DNA of 64,000 nt from positions 930,001 through 994,000 of the forward strand of contig NZ_JADPMV010000002.1 in NCBI RefSeq assembly GCF_018398425.1, written 5' to 3'. The position numbers and the translations under genes are program-made. A model generated the notes under the pieces. It made no database searches, was not told the DNA's origin, and saw only the letters and a list, made by a program, of their open reading frames with translations. The DNA is from Pseudomonas lalucatii. Its GTDB lineage: Bacteria; Pseudomonadota; Gammaproteobacteria; Pseudomonadales; Pseudomonadaceae. Below, piece by piece: positions 56,262 to 64,000 of this stretch (position 1 is the first letter of the stretch; each line of letters opens with the position of its first letter).

Positions 56262-57475
56262 CAGCCTGTCACCCTTTCCGGAACCGGTTTGGTTTTTTCC
56301 ATCCTGGTGTAGAACGGCATCAGGATGAAGTACGCGAAGTACAGGAAGGTACACACCTGCGACAGCAGCGTACGGCCGGGAGTCGGCGCCAGCACACCCA
56401 GGACGCCCAGGATGACGAAGGACACGCAGAACACCAGCAACCAGATCTTGCTCATCCAGCCCTTGTAGCGCATCGACTTGACTGGGCTACGGTCCAGCCA
56501 GGGCAGCACGAACAGCACCGCGATGGCCGCGCCCATGGCGATCACGCCGAGCAGCTTGTCCGGAACGGCACGCAGGATCGCGTAGAACGGGGTGAAGTAC
56601 CACACCGGCGCGATGTGCTCGGGGGTCTTGAACGGGTTGGCCTGCTCGAAGTTGGGCTTCTCCAGGAAGTAACCGCCCATTTCCGGGAAGAAGAACACCA
56701 CGAAGCAGAAGATGAACAGGAACACCACCACACCGACGATATCCTTCACGGTGTAATAGGGGTGGAAGGCGATGCCGTCCAGCGGTACGCCGTTCTCGTC
56801 CTTCTTCTTCTTGATGTCGACGCCGTCCGGGTTGTTCGAACCCACCTCATGCAGTGCCAGGATGTGCAGCACCACCAGGCCGAGAATCACGATCGGCAGC
56901 GCCACGACGTGCAGGGCGAAGAAACGGTTCAGGGTGATCCCGGAAATCAGGTAGTCACCACGGATCCACTGGGTCAGGTCGTCGCCGATCACCGGGATGG
57001 CGCCGAACAGCGAGATGATCACCTGGGCACCCCAGTAGGACATCTGCCCCCACGGCAGCAGGTAGCCCATGAAGGCTTCCGCCATCAGCAGCAGGTAGAT
57101 CAGCATGCCGAAGATCCACACCAGCTCGCGCGGCTTCTGGTAGGAGCCATAGAGCAGGCCACGGAACATGTGCAGGTAGACCACGACGAAGAACGCCGAG
57201 GCGCCGGTGGAGTGCAGGTAGCGCAGAATCCAGCCGTACTCGACATCGCGCATGATGTACTCGACCGAGGCGAACGCCTCCTCGGCCGACGGGGTGAAGC
57301 TCATGGTCAGCCAGATACCGGTGACGATCTGATTGACCAGCACCAGCAGGGCCAGCGAGCCGAAGAAGTAGAAGAAGTTGAAGTTCTTCGGCGCGTAGTA
57401 CTTGCTCAGATGGTCTTCCCACATCTTGGTCGCGGGGAAGCGCGCATCCATCCACTCCATGAATTTGCTCATCAT
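56261..57475 (-). CDS. petB: Ubiquinol-cytochrome c reductase, cytochrome b subunit
   Basis: The 404-residue membrane protein has eight or nine helices. Heme ligands are the His pairs in STGASAFFVVVYLHMFRGL and ITLNRFFALHVVALPIVILG. The Qo site has the PEWY-equivalent IAPVWYFTPFYAILR (APVW in place of PEWY). WGAQVIISLFGAIPVIGDDL is conserved. It oxidises quinol and pumps charge with the Rieske protein and c1. It overlaps petA and petC by about 4 and 1 bases. Confidence 0.96.
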   Translation of the reverse strand: MMSKFMEWMDARFPATKMWEDHLSKYYAPKNFNFFYFFGSLALLVLVNQIVTGIWLTMSFTPSAEEAFASVEYIMRDVEYGWILRYLHSTGASAFFVVVYLHMFRGLLYGSYQKPRELVWIFGMLIYLLLMAEAFMGYLLPWGQMSYWGAQVIISLFGAIPVIGDDLTQWIRGDYLISGITLNRFFALHVVALPIVILGLVVLHILALHEVGSNNPDGVDIKKKKDENGVPLDGIAFHPYYTVKDIVGVVVFLFIFCFVVFFFPEMGGYFLEKPNFEQANPFKTPEHIAPVWYFTPFYAILRAVPDKLLGVIAMGAAIAVLFVLPWLDRSPVKSMRYKGWMSKIWLLVFCVSFVILGVLGVLAPTPGRTLLSQVCTFLYFAYFILMPFYTRMEKTKPVPERVTG

Positions 57476-58065
57476 GCTTGCTCCTGATCCACACCGATGA
57501 CGATCACATCATCCGACTCGTACATGTGCGGCGGTACCGGCAGGTTCAAGGGGGCAGGCTGCGCCTTGTAGACACGGCCGGCGAGGTCGTAGCGGGAACC
57601 GTGGCACGGGCAGAAGTAGCCACCTACCCACTCGGCCCCGAGATCGGCAGGCGCCACTTCCGGGCGGAAGGACGGCGAGCAGCCCAGGTGGGTGCACAGG
57701 CCGACCAGCAGCAACACTTCCGGCTTGATCGAACGGGTCTTCGGATCGACATAGGTCGGCTGCACGGACGCCTGGGAGTCTATATCAGCCAATTGCGGCT
57801 CGAGCTTGACCAGGTTACCCAGGATCTCCTCGGTACGGCGCACGATGAACACCGGCTGCCCCCGCCATTCGGCAACCATCTGCTGGCCCGGCTCGATCTT
57901 GCTGACGTTCACCTTTACAGGTGCACCGGCAGCCTTGGCCTTGGCGCTCGGGAACCATGACCCCACGAACGGGACCGCGGCACCCACCGCTCCAGCAGCA
58001 CCCACCACAGAAGTGGCTGCCACCAAGAAGCGACGCCGGCCTGCATTCACGCCGTCATTGCTCAT
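57472..58065 (-). CDS. petA: Ubiquinol-cytochrome c reductase, Rieske iron-sulfur subunit
   Basis: The 197-residue protein has a Tat signal/anchor (NAGRRRFLVAATSVVGAAG, twin Arg at 10-11). The [2Fe-2S] ligands are Cys124/His126 in CTHLGC and Cys152/His155 in CPCHGSRYD; Cys129 and Cys154 would form the stabilising disulfide. It is the first gene of petABC, behind a sigma70-like promoter at 58147-58175. Confidence 0.97.
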   Translation of the reverse strand: MSNDGVNAGRRRFLVAATSVVGAAGAVGAAVPFVGSWFPSAKAKAAGAPVKVNVSKIEPGQQMVAEWRGQPVFIVRRTEEILGNLVKLEPQLADIDSQASVQPTYVDPKTRSIKPEVLLLVGLCTHLGCSPSFRPEVAPADLGAEWVGGYFCPCHGSRYDLAGRVYKAQPAPLNLPVPPHMYESDDVIVIGVDQEQA

Positions 58066-58146
58066 TCAGTCGTCTCCCATCAGCTTTGTGGCCTGTTGTT
58101 CAGGCCTCTACTAGGTAAAAATCGGGTAGCGCAAAAAATTCGCCAA

Positions 58147-58175
58147 ATGGTAAAGAAAAGCCCCTTTTCTGACAA
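58147..58175 (-). promoter_or_regulatory. Candidate sigma70 promoter of petABC with a palindromic spacer
   Basis: TTGTCA (58170-58175) is followed after 17 bases by TACCAT (58147-58152), about 80 bases before petA. The spacer region contains a perfect inverted repeat, AGAAAAG and CTTTTCT around a 3-base centre (58154-58170). A protein binding there would sit between the two promoter hexamers. Confidence 0.55.
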
Positions 58176-58263
58176 GGTAATTACCCCGCCTGAAGCCTCT
58201 CAACACCTTGCAGGGCGCGGCCTCCAGGACTGCGGCATGATGTCGCAGAACAGCCGAGCGCCC

Positions 58264-58304
58264 ATAAAAAACGCCCAGCTCCGTAAGGAAACTGGGCGCT
58301 TTTG
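58264..58304 (-). terminator. Intrinsic terminator of rplM-rpsI
   Basis: Arms CGCCCAG and CTGGGCG enclose a 13-base loop and are followed on the minus strand by six T. It lies 22 bases after the rpsI stop. Confidence 0.8.
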
Positions 58305-58319
58305 AACGCAGATAGCGAA

Positions 58320-58712
58320 TTAACGCTTGGAGTACTGCGGACGCTTACGCGCCTTGCGCAGGCCAACCTTCTTACGCTCGACTTCACGGGCATCGCGAGT
58401 CACGAAACCGGCCTTACGCAGCGAGCTGCGCAGGGTCTCGTCATACTGGATCAGGGCGCGGGTGATACCGTGACGGATCGCACCAGCCTGACCGCTCACA
58501 CCACCACCGATGACGGTGACGAAGATGTCGAACTTCTCGGTGGTCTCGGTCAGCTCCAGCGGCTGGCGAACTACCATGCGGGCAGTTTCACGACCGAAGA
58601 AGGTGTCCAGGGTGCGGTTGTTGATGGAGATGCTGCCAGTACCCGGACGCAGAAATACGCGAGCGGTTGCAGTCTTGCGACGGCCAGTGCCGTAATTTTG
58701 AGTCGCCGACAT
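58320..58712 (-). CDS. rpsI: 30S ribosomal protein S9
   Basis: The 130-residue S9 starts [21 protein letters not shown] and ends with the conserved C-terminal tail [12 protein letters not shown], which reaches the P-site tRNA. It lies 14 bases downstream of rplM in the standard L13-S9 operon. Confidence 0.99.
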   Translation of the reverse strand: MSATQNYGTGRRKTATARVFLRPGTGSISINNRTLDTFFGRETARMVVRQPLELTETTEKFDIFVTVIGGGVSGQAGAIRHGITRALIQYDETLRSSLRKAGFVTRDAREVERKKVGLRKARKRPQYSKR

Positions 58713-58726
58713 AATGAACTATTCCG

Positions 58727-59155
58727 TTAAATCTTCAGTTCTTGGGGCTGCTGAGCGGTGTGCGGGTGAGCGGCACCCTTGTACACCTTCAGCTTACGGT
58801 ACATGTCGCGACCCAGCGGGTTCTTCGGCAGCATGCCTTTAACCGCGGTCTCGATCACACGCTCAGGCGCCTTGGCGATCAGCTTCTCGAAGTTGATCGA
58901 CTTGATGCCGCCCGGGAAACCGGAGTGAGAGTAGTACATCTTGTCGGTGGTCTTGGCACCGGTGACACGCACCTGCTCGGCATTGATCACGACGATGTAG
59001 TCGCCGGTATCAACGTGCGGAGTGTACTCGGGCTTGTGCTTGCCACGCAGACGGGTGGCAATTTCGGTAGCCAGACGACCCAGGGTCTGACCAGCAGCGT
59101 CGACGACGAACCAGTCGCGCTTTACTGTTTCCGGTTTAGCAGTAAAAGTCTTCAT
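58727..59155 (-). CDS. rplM: 50S ribosomal protein L13
   Basis: The 142-residue L13 contains [29 protein letters not shown] and [21 protein letters not shown], the family signatures. It is the first gene of the rplM-rpsI operon, with a candidate promoter at 59198-59226. Confidence 0.99.
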   Translation of the reverse strand: MKTFTAKPETVKRDWFVVDAAGQTLGRLATEIATRLRGKHKPEYTPHVDTGDYIVVINAEQVRVTGAKTTDKMYYSHSGFPGGIKSINFEKLIAKAPERVIETAVKGMLPKNPLGRDMYRKLKVYKGAAHPHTAQQPQELKI

Positions 59156-59197
59156 TCTTTATAGCCTCAGGGGCCGCCCTGATAAATAAGACGGCGG

Positions 59198-59226
59198 ATC
59201 TTACTGAATAGTGCGTACTTTGACAA
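59198..59226 (-). promoter_or_regulatory. Candidate sigma70 promoter of rplM-rpsI
   Basis: TTGTCA (59221-59226) and TAAGAT (59198-59203) are separated by 17 bases. The start would be about 30-35 bases before rplM. The overlapping TTTGACTTGTCAAAG is an inverted repeat around the -35 element. Confidence 0.65.
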
Positions 59227-59403
59227 GTCAAAGGCAGCCGAACACAGACGCTGTCGGGGGCTCGGGTCAGCGCGTCCGTAACACGGCAAGATTCTTCGGC
59301 AGGCGGCGCATCACTTCCACTGCAGAAAGAGGTGCGCAATTATGCAGATTGCGCGAATAAATTCAACCTGCTTGTATGGTGCCCCTCGCAGAAGGAGCAC
59401 TCC

Positions 59404-60441
59404 ATGCAATATCGCCAGCTTGACCGAACCGATATTCGGGTCAGCGCCCTGTGCCTGGGCACCATGACCTGGGGCGAACAGAACGACGCCCGCGACGCCT
59501 TTGCGCAGGTCGCGCGGGCCAAGGCCCACGGCGTCAACTTCATCGACACCGCCGAGATGTACCCGGTACCGCCACGCGCCGAGACCTACGGCAGGACCGA
59601 ACAGATCATCGGCGACTACCTGCGCCAGCACGGCGGCCGCGGCGACTGGGTGCTGGCGAGCAAGATCGCCGGCCCCGGCAACGGCATCGACTACATTCGC
59701 GACGGCCGACTCAAGCACGACCGCGCGCACATAGTCGCCGCCCTGGATGCCAGCCTCAAGCGCCTGCAGACCGACTGGATCGACCTGTACCAGCTGCACT
59801 GGCCGGAACGCTCGACCAACTTCTTCGGCCAACTCGGCTACCGCCACCAGGACAGCGCCTTCACCCCGCTGGAGGAAACCCTGGAGGCGCTGGACGGGCA
59901 GGTCAGGGCCGGCAAGATCCGCCAGATCGGCCTGTCCAACGAGACCTCCTGGGGCACGATGAGATTTCTGCAACTGGCCGAGAGCCGCGGCTGGCCGCGC
60001 ACGGTGTCGATCCAGAACCCCTACAACCTGCTCAACCGCAGCTTCGAGGTCGGCCTGGCGGAGATCGCCATCCGCGAGCAGTGCGGCCTGCTGGCCTACT
60101 CGCCCCTGGCCTTCGGCATGCTGTCGGGCAAGTACGAGAACGGCGCGCAACCGGCCAACGCCAGGCTCAGCCTGTTCAGCCGCTTCACCCGCTACACCAA
60201 CCCGCAGGCGCGGGCCGCCTGCTCGCGCTATGTGGCCCTGGCCCGCGCGCACGACCTGGACCCGGCGCAGATGGCCCTGGCCTTCGTCACCGCCCAGCCC
60301 TTCGTCACCAGCACCATCATTGGCGCGACCACCCCGGAACAGCTGGAAGCCGATCTGACCAGCATCGAGCTGGCGCTCGGCGACGAGGTCCTGGCCGGCA
60401 TCGAGGCCATCCACAGGTCGCAGCCGAACCCGGCGCCCTGA
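59404..60441 (+). CDS. tas: Aldo-keto reductase, Tas family
   Basis: The 345-residue protein closely resembles E. coli Tas: MQYRQLDRTDIRVSALCLGTMTWGEQN, NFIDTAEMYPVPPRAETYGRTE (catalytic Asp and Tyr), then LASKIAGPG (Lys) and LYQLHWPERSTNFFGQLGY (His). IGATTPEQLEADL near the C-terminus is the NADP phosphate site. Tas was found as a suppressor of tyrosine auxotrophy; the natural substrate is unknown. The start MQYRQL matches the family start. It follows rplM divergently. Confidence 0.9.
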   Translation: MQYRQLDRTDIRVSALCLGTMTWGEQNDARDAFAQVARAKAHGVNFIDTAEMYPVPPRAETYGRTEQIIGDYLRQHGGRGDWVLASKIAGPGNGIDYIRDGRLKHDRAHIVAALDASLKRLQTDWIDLYQLHWPERSTNFFGQLGYRHQDSAFTPLEETLEALDGQVRAGKIRQIGLSNETSWGTMRFLQLAESRGWPRTVSIQNPYNLLNRSFEVGLAEIAIREQCGLLAYSPLAFGMLSGKYENGAQPANARLSLFSRFTRYTNPQARAACSRYVALARAHDLDPAQMALAFVTAQPFVTSTIIGATTPEQLEADLTSIELALGDEVLAGIEAIHRSQPNPAP

Positions 60442-60468
60442 CGCCAACCGCGCGGGCGCGACGAGAAA

Positions 60469-60486
60469 GCCCGGCCTGCGCCGGGC
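60469..60486. terminator. Possible terminator hairpin between tas and the acyl-CoA dehydrogenase gene
   Basis: A 7-bp stem GCCCGGC and GCCGGGC encloses a 4-base loop. On the minus strand TTTCTC follows. The genes converge here. The T-run is weak. Confidence 0.4.
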
Positions 60487-60506
60487 CTCTCCTTGGCGGC
60501 CGCGCC

Positions 60507-61658
60507 CTACAGGGAACGGGCGACGATTTCCTTCATGATCTCGTTGGTGCCGGCATAGATGCGCTGCACCCGGGCATCGGCCCAGGCCCGCGCCACCGGG
60601 TACTCCCACATGAAGCCGTAGCCGCCGTGCAGCTGCACGCACTCGTCCAGCACCTTGCACTGCAGATCGGTGCCCCAGTACTTGAGCATCGCCGCGGTCG
60701 GCACATCCAGCTTGCCCTGCAGGTGCAGCTCCAGGCAGCGGTCGACGAACACCCGACCCACCTGGATCTCGGTGGCCATCTCCGCCAGCTTGAAGCGGGT
60801 GTTCTGGAACTCGGCGATGGCCTTGCCGAACGCCTTGCGCCCGCGGGTATAGTCCAGGGTCCACTGCAGCGCCGCCTCGGCCGAGGCCAGGGCGCTAACG
60901 CCGACGGTCAGGCGCTCCTGGGGCAACTCCTGCATCAGATAGGCGAAGCCCATGCCGGCCTGCCCCAACAGGTTCTCCTTGGGTACCCGCACGTCCTGGA
61001 AGAACAGCTCGGAGGTGTCCTGCGCCTTCATGCCGACCTTCTCCAGGCGCTTGCCCTTGGCGAACCCCGGGGTGTCGGCCTCGACCAGGAACAGGCTGGT
61101 GCCCTTGGCCCCCGCCTGCGGGTCGGTCTTGGCCACCACGATCACCAGGTCCGCCAGATAGCCGTTGGTGATGAAGGTCTTCGAGCCGTTGATCACGTAC
61201 TCGTCGCCCTCCAGCACCGCGGTGGTCTTGACCCCCTGCAGGTCGGAGCCGGCGCCCGGCTCGGTCATGGCGATGGCGCTGACCAGCTCGCCGGACGCCA
61301 GCCTGGGCAGGTACTTGTGCTTCAGCGCCTCGGAACCGTAATGCAGGATGTAGGGGGCGACGATGTCCGAGTGCAGGGAGAAGCCGATTCCGGTCAAACC
61401 GAGCCGGCCGACCTCCTCGATCACCACCGCGCTGTAGAGGAAGTCCGCCCCCATGCCGCCGTACTCTTCCGGGATGTGCGAGCAGAGCATCCCCGCCTCC
61501 CCGGCCTTGTTCCACAGGCGGCGATCGACATGACCGTCCTTCTCCCACTGCCGATGGAAGGGCACCGCCTCCTGCTCGAGGAACTTGCGCACGCTGTCGC
61601 GAAACAGCTCATGGTCGGAACTGAACAGGGTTCTGGGGATCATCTTGGCACCTGACAT
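60507..61658 (-). CDS. Acyl-CoA dehydrogenase family protein
   Basis: The 383-residue flavoprotein has AIAMTEPGAGSDLQGVKTTA, GYLADLVIVVAKTDP and the C-terminal RIYAGTNEIMKEIVARSL. In MCAD the catalytic Glu sits at the position of Ala369 in IYAGT; here it must lie elsewhere, as in long-chain and isovaleryl-CoA dehydrogenases. CVQLHGGYGFMWEYPVAR is the FAD-binding loop. It would oxidise an acyl-CoA in beta-oxidation, chain length unknown. A TetR-type inverted repeat lies 32 bases upstream of the start. It is divergent from the AraC-type regulator. Confidence 0.9.
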   Translation of the reverse strand: MSGAKMIPRTLFSSDHELFRDSVRKFLEQEAVPFHRQWEKDGHVDRRLWNKAGEAGMLCSHIPEEYGGMGADFLYSAVVIEEVGRLGLTGIGFSLHSDIVAPYILHYGSEALKHKYLPRLASGELVSAIAMTEPGAGSDLQGVKTTAVLEGDEYVINGSKTFITNGYLADLVIVVAKTDPQAGAKGTSLFLVEADTPGFAKGKRLEKVGMKAQDTSELFFQDVRVPKENLLGQAGMGFAYLMQELPQERLTVGVSALASAEAALQWTLDYTRGRKAFGKAIAEFQNTRFKLAEMATEIQVGRVFVDRCLELHLQGKLDVPTAAMLKYWGTDLQCKVLDECVQLHGGYGFMWEYPVARAWADARVQRIYAGTNEIMKEIVARSL

Positions 61659-61689
61659 AGAAGGTAGGTTTGGATGACCTCGACTCTAG

Positions 61690-61705
61690 CCAAGCAAACG
61701 CTTGG
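61690..61705. promoter_or_regulatory. Inverted repeat, probable TetR-type operator
   Basis: Perfect 6-base arms CCAAGC and GCTTGG flank AAAC. It lies in the 124-base gap between the acyl-CoA dehydrogenase and the GATase-AraC genes, 32 bases from the dehydrogenase start. CAAGC-type palindromes of this size are typical of TetR family sites in front of acyl-CoA genes. AraC-type proteins usually bind direct repeats, so the neighbour is a less likely ligand. Confidence 0.55.
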
Positions 61706-61782
61706 TCGCACTGGACACAAGCGCCAATAAATAAGACGATCCAGCCGTTACTTGACCACTTAGCCCTAACAAGAATCAGCCT

Positions 61783-62787
61783 ATGCCCAACCCATCGCCC
61801 GAGCCACTCAAGCGCGTCAGCATCCTCGCCACCGAGGGGGTCTTCGCCTCGACCCTGATGCAGGCCAAGGATTTCTTCCACATGGCCAGCCTGCGCCATG
61901 GCAAGCAACTGGGCCGCGGCCTGACGCCCTCCTTCGAGATCCGCCTGGTCAGCCCGGACGGCCAGCCGGTGCGCAGCTTCAGCGATGTGCTGATTCCTGT
62001 GGACGGCCCACTGGAAAGCGCCGACGTGATCATCCTGCCAGCCTTCTGGGACGATTTCGACGCCCTCTGCCAGCGCCATCCCCAGGTGCTGGACTGGCTC
62101 CGCACGCGCCACGCCGCCGGCAGCGCCATCTGCGGCGAAGCCACCGGGGTGTTCTGGATGGCCCAGGCCGGCCTGCTCGACGGCAAGGAGGCGACCACCT
62201 ACTGGCGCTTCTTCAACGAGTTCACCGAGCGTTTTCCCAAGGTGCAGCTCAACCAGGACAAGCACCTGTCCGATGCCGACAACCTGTACTGCGCCGGCGG
62301 CGTCACCTCGGCCTGCGACCTGTACATCTACCTGATCGAACGCTTCTGCGGCGCCGGCGTGGCCCAGGGCGTGGCCCGCGACATCCTCTATGAGGTGCAG
62401 CGCAGCTATACCCCCGGGCGCATCGGCTTCGGCGGGCAGAAACTGCACCACGACCTGACCATACTGCAGATCCAGCAGTGGCTGGAGGAGCACTTCTGCG
62501 ACAAGTTCCGCTTCGAGGACGTGTCCCGCGAACACGGCATGAGCATCCGCAACTTCATGCGCCGCTTTCAGGCCGCCACCGGCGACAAGCCCCTGCATTA
62601 CCTGCAGCGCCTGCGCATCGAGACGGCCAAGGGCCTGCTCAGCGCCACCCGCAAGAGCATCAAGACCATCAGCTACGAAGTCGGCTATGACGACGCCAGC
62701 TTCTTCGCCCGGCTATTCCGCCAGCACACCACGCTGTCGCCCAACCAGTACCGCCGGCAGTTCCAGCACAAGGACACCCACGCCTAG
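61783..62787 (+). CDS. GlxA-type transcriptional regulator (GATase1-like domain plus AraC HTH)
   Basis: The 334-residue protein has an N-terminal DJ-1/PfpI-like domain (about 8-190). It contains ADVIILPAFWDDFDAL and SAICGEATGVFWMAQAGLLDGKEATTYW, in which Cys lies at the nucleophile elbow. A C-terminal AraC DNA-binding domain (about 230-330) has EDVSREHGMSIRNFMRRFQAATGDKPLHYLQRLRIE and EVGYDDASFFARLFRQHTTLSPNQYRRQ. These regulators often respond to small metabolites such as choline derivatives or amino acids. The divergent acyl-CoA dehydrogenase is a plausible target. Confidence 0.9.
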   Translation: MPNPSPEPLKRVSILATEGVFASTLMQAKDFFHMASLRHGKQLGRGLTPSFEIRLVSPDGQPVRSFSDVLIPVDGPLESADVIILPAFWDDFDALCQRHPQVLDWLRTRHAAGSAICGEATGVFWMAQAGLLDGKEATTYWRFFNEFTERFPKVQLNQDKHLSDADNLYCAGGVTSACDLYIYLIERFCGAGVAQGVARDILYEVQRSYTPGRIGFGGQKLHHDLTILQIQQWLEEHFCDKFRFEDVSREHGMSIRNFMRRFQAATGDKPLHYLQRLRIETAKGLLSATRKSIKTISYEVGYDDASFFARLFRQHTTLSPNQYRRQFQHKDTHA

Positions 62788-62796
62788 GCCCGCGCA

Positions 62797-62822
62797 CAAA
62801 AAAGGCCACCCGCGGGCAGCCT
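62797..62822 (-). terminator. Candidate terminator of zapE
   Basis: An imperfect palindrome (AGGC, CCC and GGG, GCCT with small mismatched loops) is followed on the minus strand by six T. It lies about 20 bases after the zapE stop. Confidence 0.5.
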
Positions 62823-62840
62823 CCTTGTACGCTCGGGCGC

Positions 62841-63935
62841 TCAGGGCTTGTGCGGCCGCGCCAGGAACTCGTGGGACTGCATCTCCAGCAGGCGGCTGAG
62901 GGTGCGCTGAAACTCGAAGGTCAGGCGGCCGCCGGTATAGAGGTCCTTGAGCTCGACCTCGGCGGAGATGATCAGCTTGACGTTGCGGTCGTAGAACTCG
63001 TCCACCAGGTTGATGAAGCGCCGCGCCATGTCGTCCTTGGCCACGCCCATCTGCTCGACATTGGCCAGCAGCACGGCGTGGAAGATCTTGCCCAGCTCGA
63101 TGTAGTCGTTCTGGCTGCGCGGACCGTCGCACAGCTCGCGGAACTCGAACCAGGCCACGTCGTCGCCGACCTTGCGCGCGGTGATCGGCCGATTCTCGAT
63201 CATCAGCGCCTCGTTCTCCTGCACCGTGCAGTGCTCGGGCAGCAGGCTGCTGAAGCTCTTGTCCAGGCTCTCCTCGGCCGCCGCATCCAGCGGCCAGTGG
63301 AACAGTTCGGCCTGCTCCAGGGCGCGCAGGCGGTAGTCGACGCCGCTGTCGACGTTGACGATCTCGGTGTGCTCCTTGAGCAGGGCGATGGCCGGCAGGA
63401 AGCGCGCGCGCTGCAGGCCGTCCTTGTACAGGCCGTCCGGCACGATGTTGGAGGTCGCCACCAGGCTCACGCCGTTCTTGAACAACTCGTCCAGCAGGGT
63501 GGCGAGGATCATCGCGTCGGTGATGTCGGAGACGAAGAACTCGTCGAAGCAGATCACCCGCGCCTCGTCGGCGAACCGCTTGCCGATGATCACCAGCGGG
63601 TTCTTCTCGCCCTTGAGGGTCTTCATTTCCTCGTGCACCCGCTTCATGAAGCGGTGGAAGTGGGTGCGCATCTTCTGCTCGAACGGCAGCGCATCGAAGA
63701 AGGTGTCGACCAGGTAGGTCTTGCCGCGTCCGACCCCGCCCCAGAAGTACAGGCCCTTGACCGGCCCCTGGGGCCTGCGGGCGAACAGCTTGCCGAACAG
63801 CCCGGGCTTGCTCGCCTCGCCGGCGATCAGGTCGTCGTATAGGCGCTGCAGGTGGCGCACCGCAGTTTCCTGGGCCGCGTCATGGAAGAAGTCGGGGCGT
63901 TTGAGGTCTGCCTGGTAGCGCTCTAGGGGTGTCAT
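62841..63935 (-). CDS. zapE: Cell division ATPase ZapE (AFG1 family)
   Basis: The 364-residue P-loop ATPase has Walker A FWGGVGRGKTYLVDTFFDAL (about 64-83), KRVHEEMKTLKG, Walker B VICFDEFFVSDITDAMILATLLDEL and sensor LVATSNIVPDGLYKDGLQRARFLP. ZapE binds FtsZ and modulates the Z ring in E. coli; related Afg1 proteins act on mitochondrial proteins. It starts MTPLERYQADLKRPDF with an ATG at 63935. Upstream sequence (63936-64000) holds no other gene. Confidence 0.95.
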   Translation of the reverse strand: MTPLERYQADLKRPDFFHDAAQETAVRHLQRLYDDLIAGEASKPGLFGKLFARRPQGPVKGLYFWGGVGRGKTYLVDTFFDALPFEQKMRTHFHRFMKRVHEEMKTLKGEKNPLVIIGKRFADEARVICFDEFFVSDITDAMILATLLDELFKNGVSLVATSNIVPDGLYKDGLQRARFLPAIALLKEHTEIVNVDSGVDYRLRALEQAELFHWPLDAAAEESLDKSFSSLLPEHCTVQENEALMIENRPITARKVGDDVAWFEFRELCDGPRSQNDYIELGKIFHAVLLANVEQMGVAKDDMARRFINLVDEFYDRNVKLIISAEVELKDLYTGGRLTFEFQRTLSRLLEMQSHEFLARPHKP

Positions 63936-64000
63936 ATTCGTTAGCTGGGCAACAAAAATGGGGCCGACACTTTAGCGACGCCCTCCGCGCTTGGCAATCG

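Overview
The window is a GC-rich stretch of chromosomal core DNA from a gammaproteobacterium, almost certainly a Pseudomonas. The gene order mexV-mexW, groEL-groES, fxsA, ampG, mscS, yajQ, argJ, secA, lpxC, ftsZ-A-Q, the mur/fts cluster, mraZ, rnpB, rsmI, lpoA, sspB-sspA, petC-B-A and rpsI-rplM is the order I remember from P. aeruginosa PAO1 (about PA4374 to PA4438). I see no prophage, insertion sequence, CRISPR array, tRNA or rRNA. Almost every base belongs to a conserved housekeeping gene, and the species cannot be fixed from the sequence alone.

Region by region. 1-5.5 kb: the C-terminal part of a chemoreceptor, then an RND efflux adaptor/pump pair (MexVW-like) closed by a bidirectional terminator. 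5.5-10.3 kb: a small exported protein, the groES-groEL heat-shock operon behind a sigma32-like promoter, fxsA, a HugZ-like FMN protein and a short-chain dehydrogenase. 10.3-17 kb: two tandem DUF481 envelope proteins, an alkyltransferase-like protein, AmpG muropeptide permease, an InaA-like kinase, an MscS channel and YajQ. 17.1-24.9 kb: a response regulator with a degenerate GGDEF domain, a PanE-like reductase, a PAS sensor kinase coupled to a cobalamin adenosyltransferase, a pseudouridine synthase, an HPP-CBS membrane protein and a Nudix-ThiE fusion. 24.9-31.4 kb: a glutathione S-transferase, argJ, secA, an M23 endopeptidase and dciA.

31.5-49.3 kb is the complete division and cell wall (dcw) cluster on the minus strand. 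In transcription order it runs mraZ, rsmH, ftsL, ftsI, murE, murF, mraY, murD, ftsW, murG, murC, ddlB, ftsQ, ftsA, ftsZ, lpxC. Most adjacent genes overlap or touch. It is driven by a sigma70-like promoter followed by three 10-bp-spaced GTGG boxes that look like MraZ sites. The proteins make UDP-MurNAc-pentapeptide, lipid I and lipid II, and build the Z ring and septal synthase; LpxC commits carbon to lipid A.

49.5-64 kb: RNase P RNA, rsmI, the lpoA-yraN-diaA-dolP envelope/replication group, sspA-sspB, the cytochrome bc1 operon petABC, rplM-rpsI, a Tas-like aldo-keto reductase, an acyl-CoA dehydrogenase divergent from a GATase-AraC regulator, and zapE.

I did not find a convincing undescribed multi-gene system. 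The observations most worth a second look are small cis elements and unusual domain arrangements: a 36-bp perfect palindrome after argJ, an inverted repeat filling the petA promoter spacer, a TetR-type operator before the acyl-CoA dehydrogenase, the degenerate GGDEF regulator next to an orphan kinase, and the Nudix-ThiE fusion.
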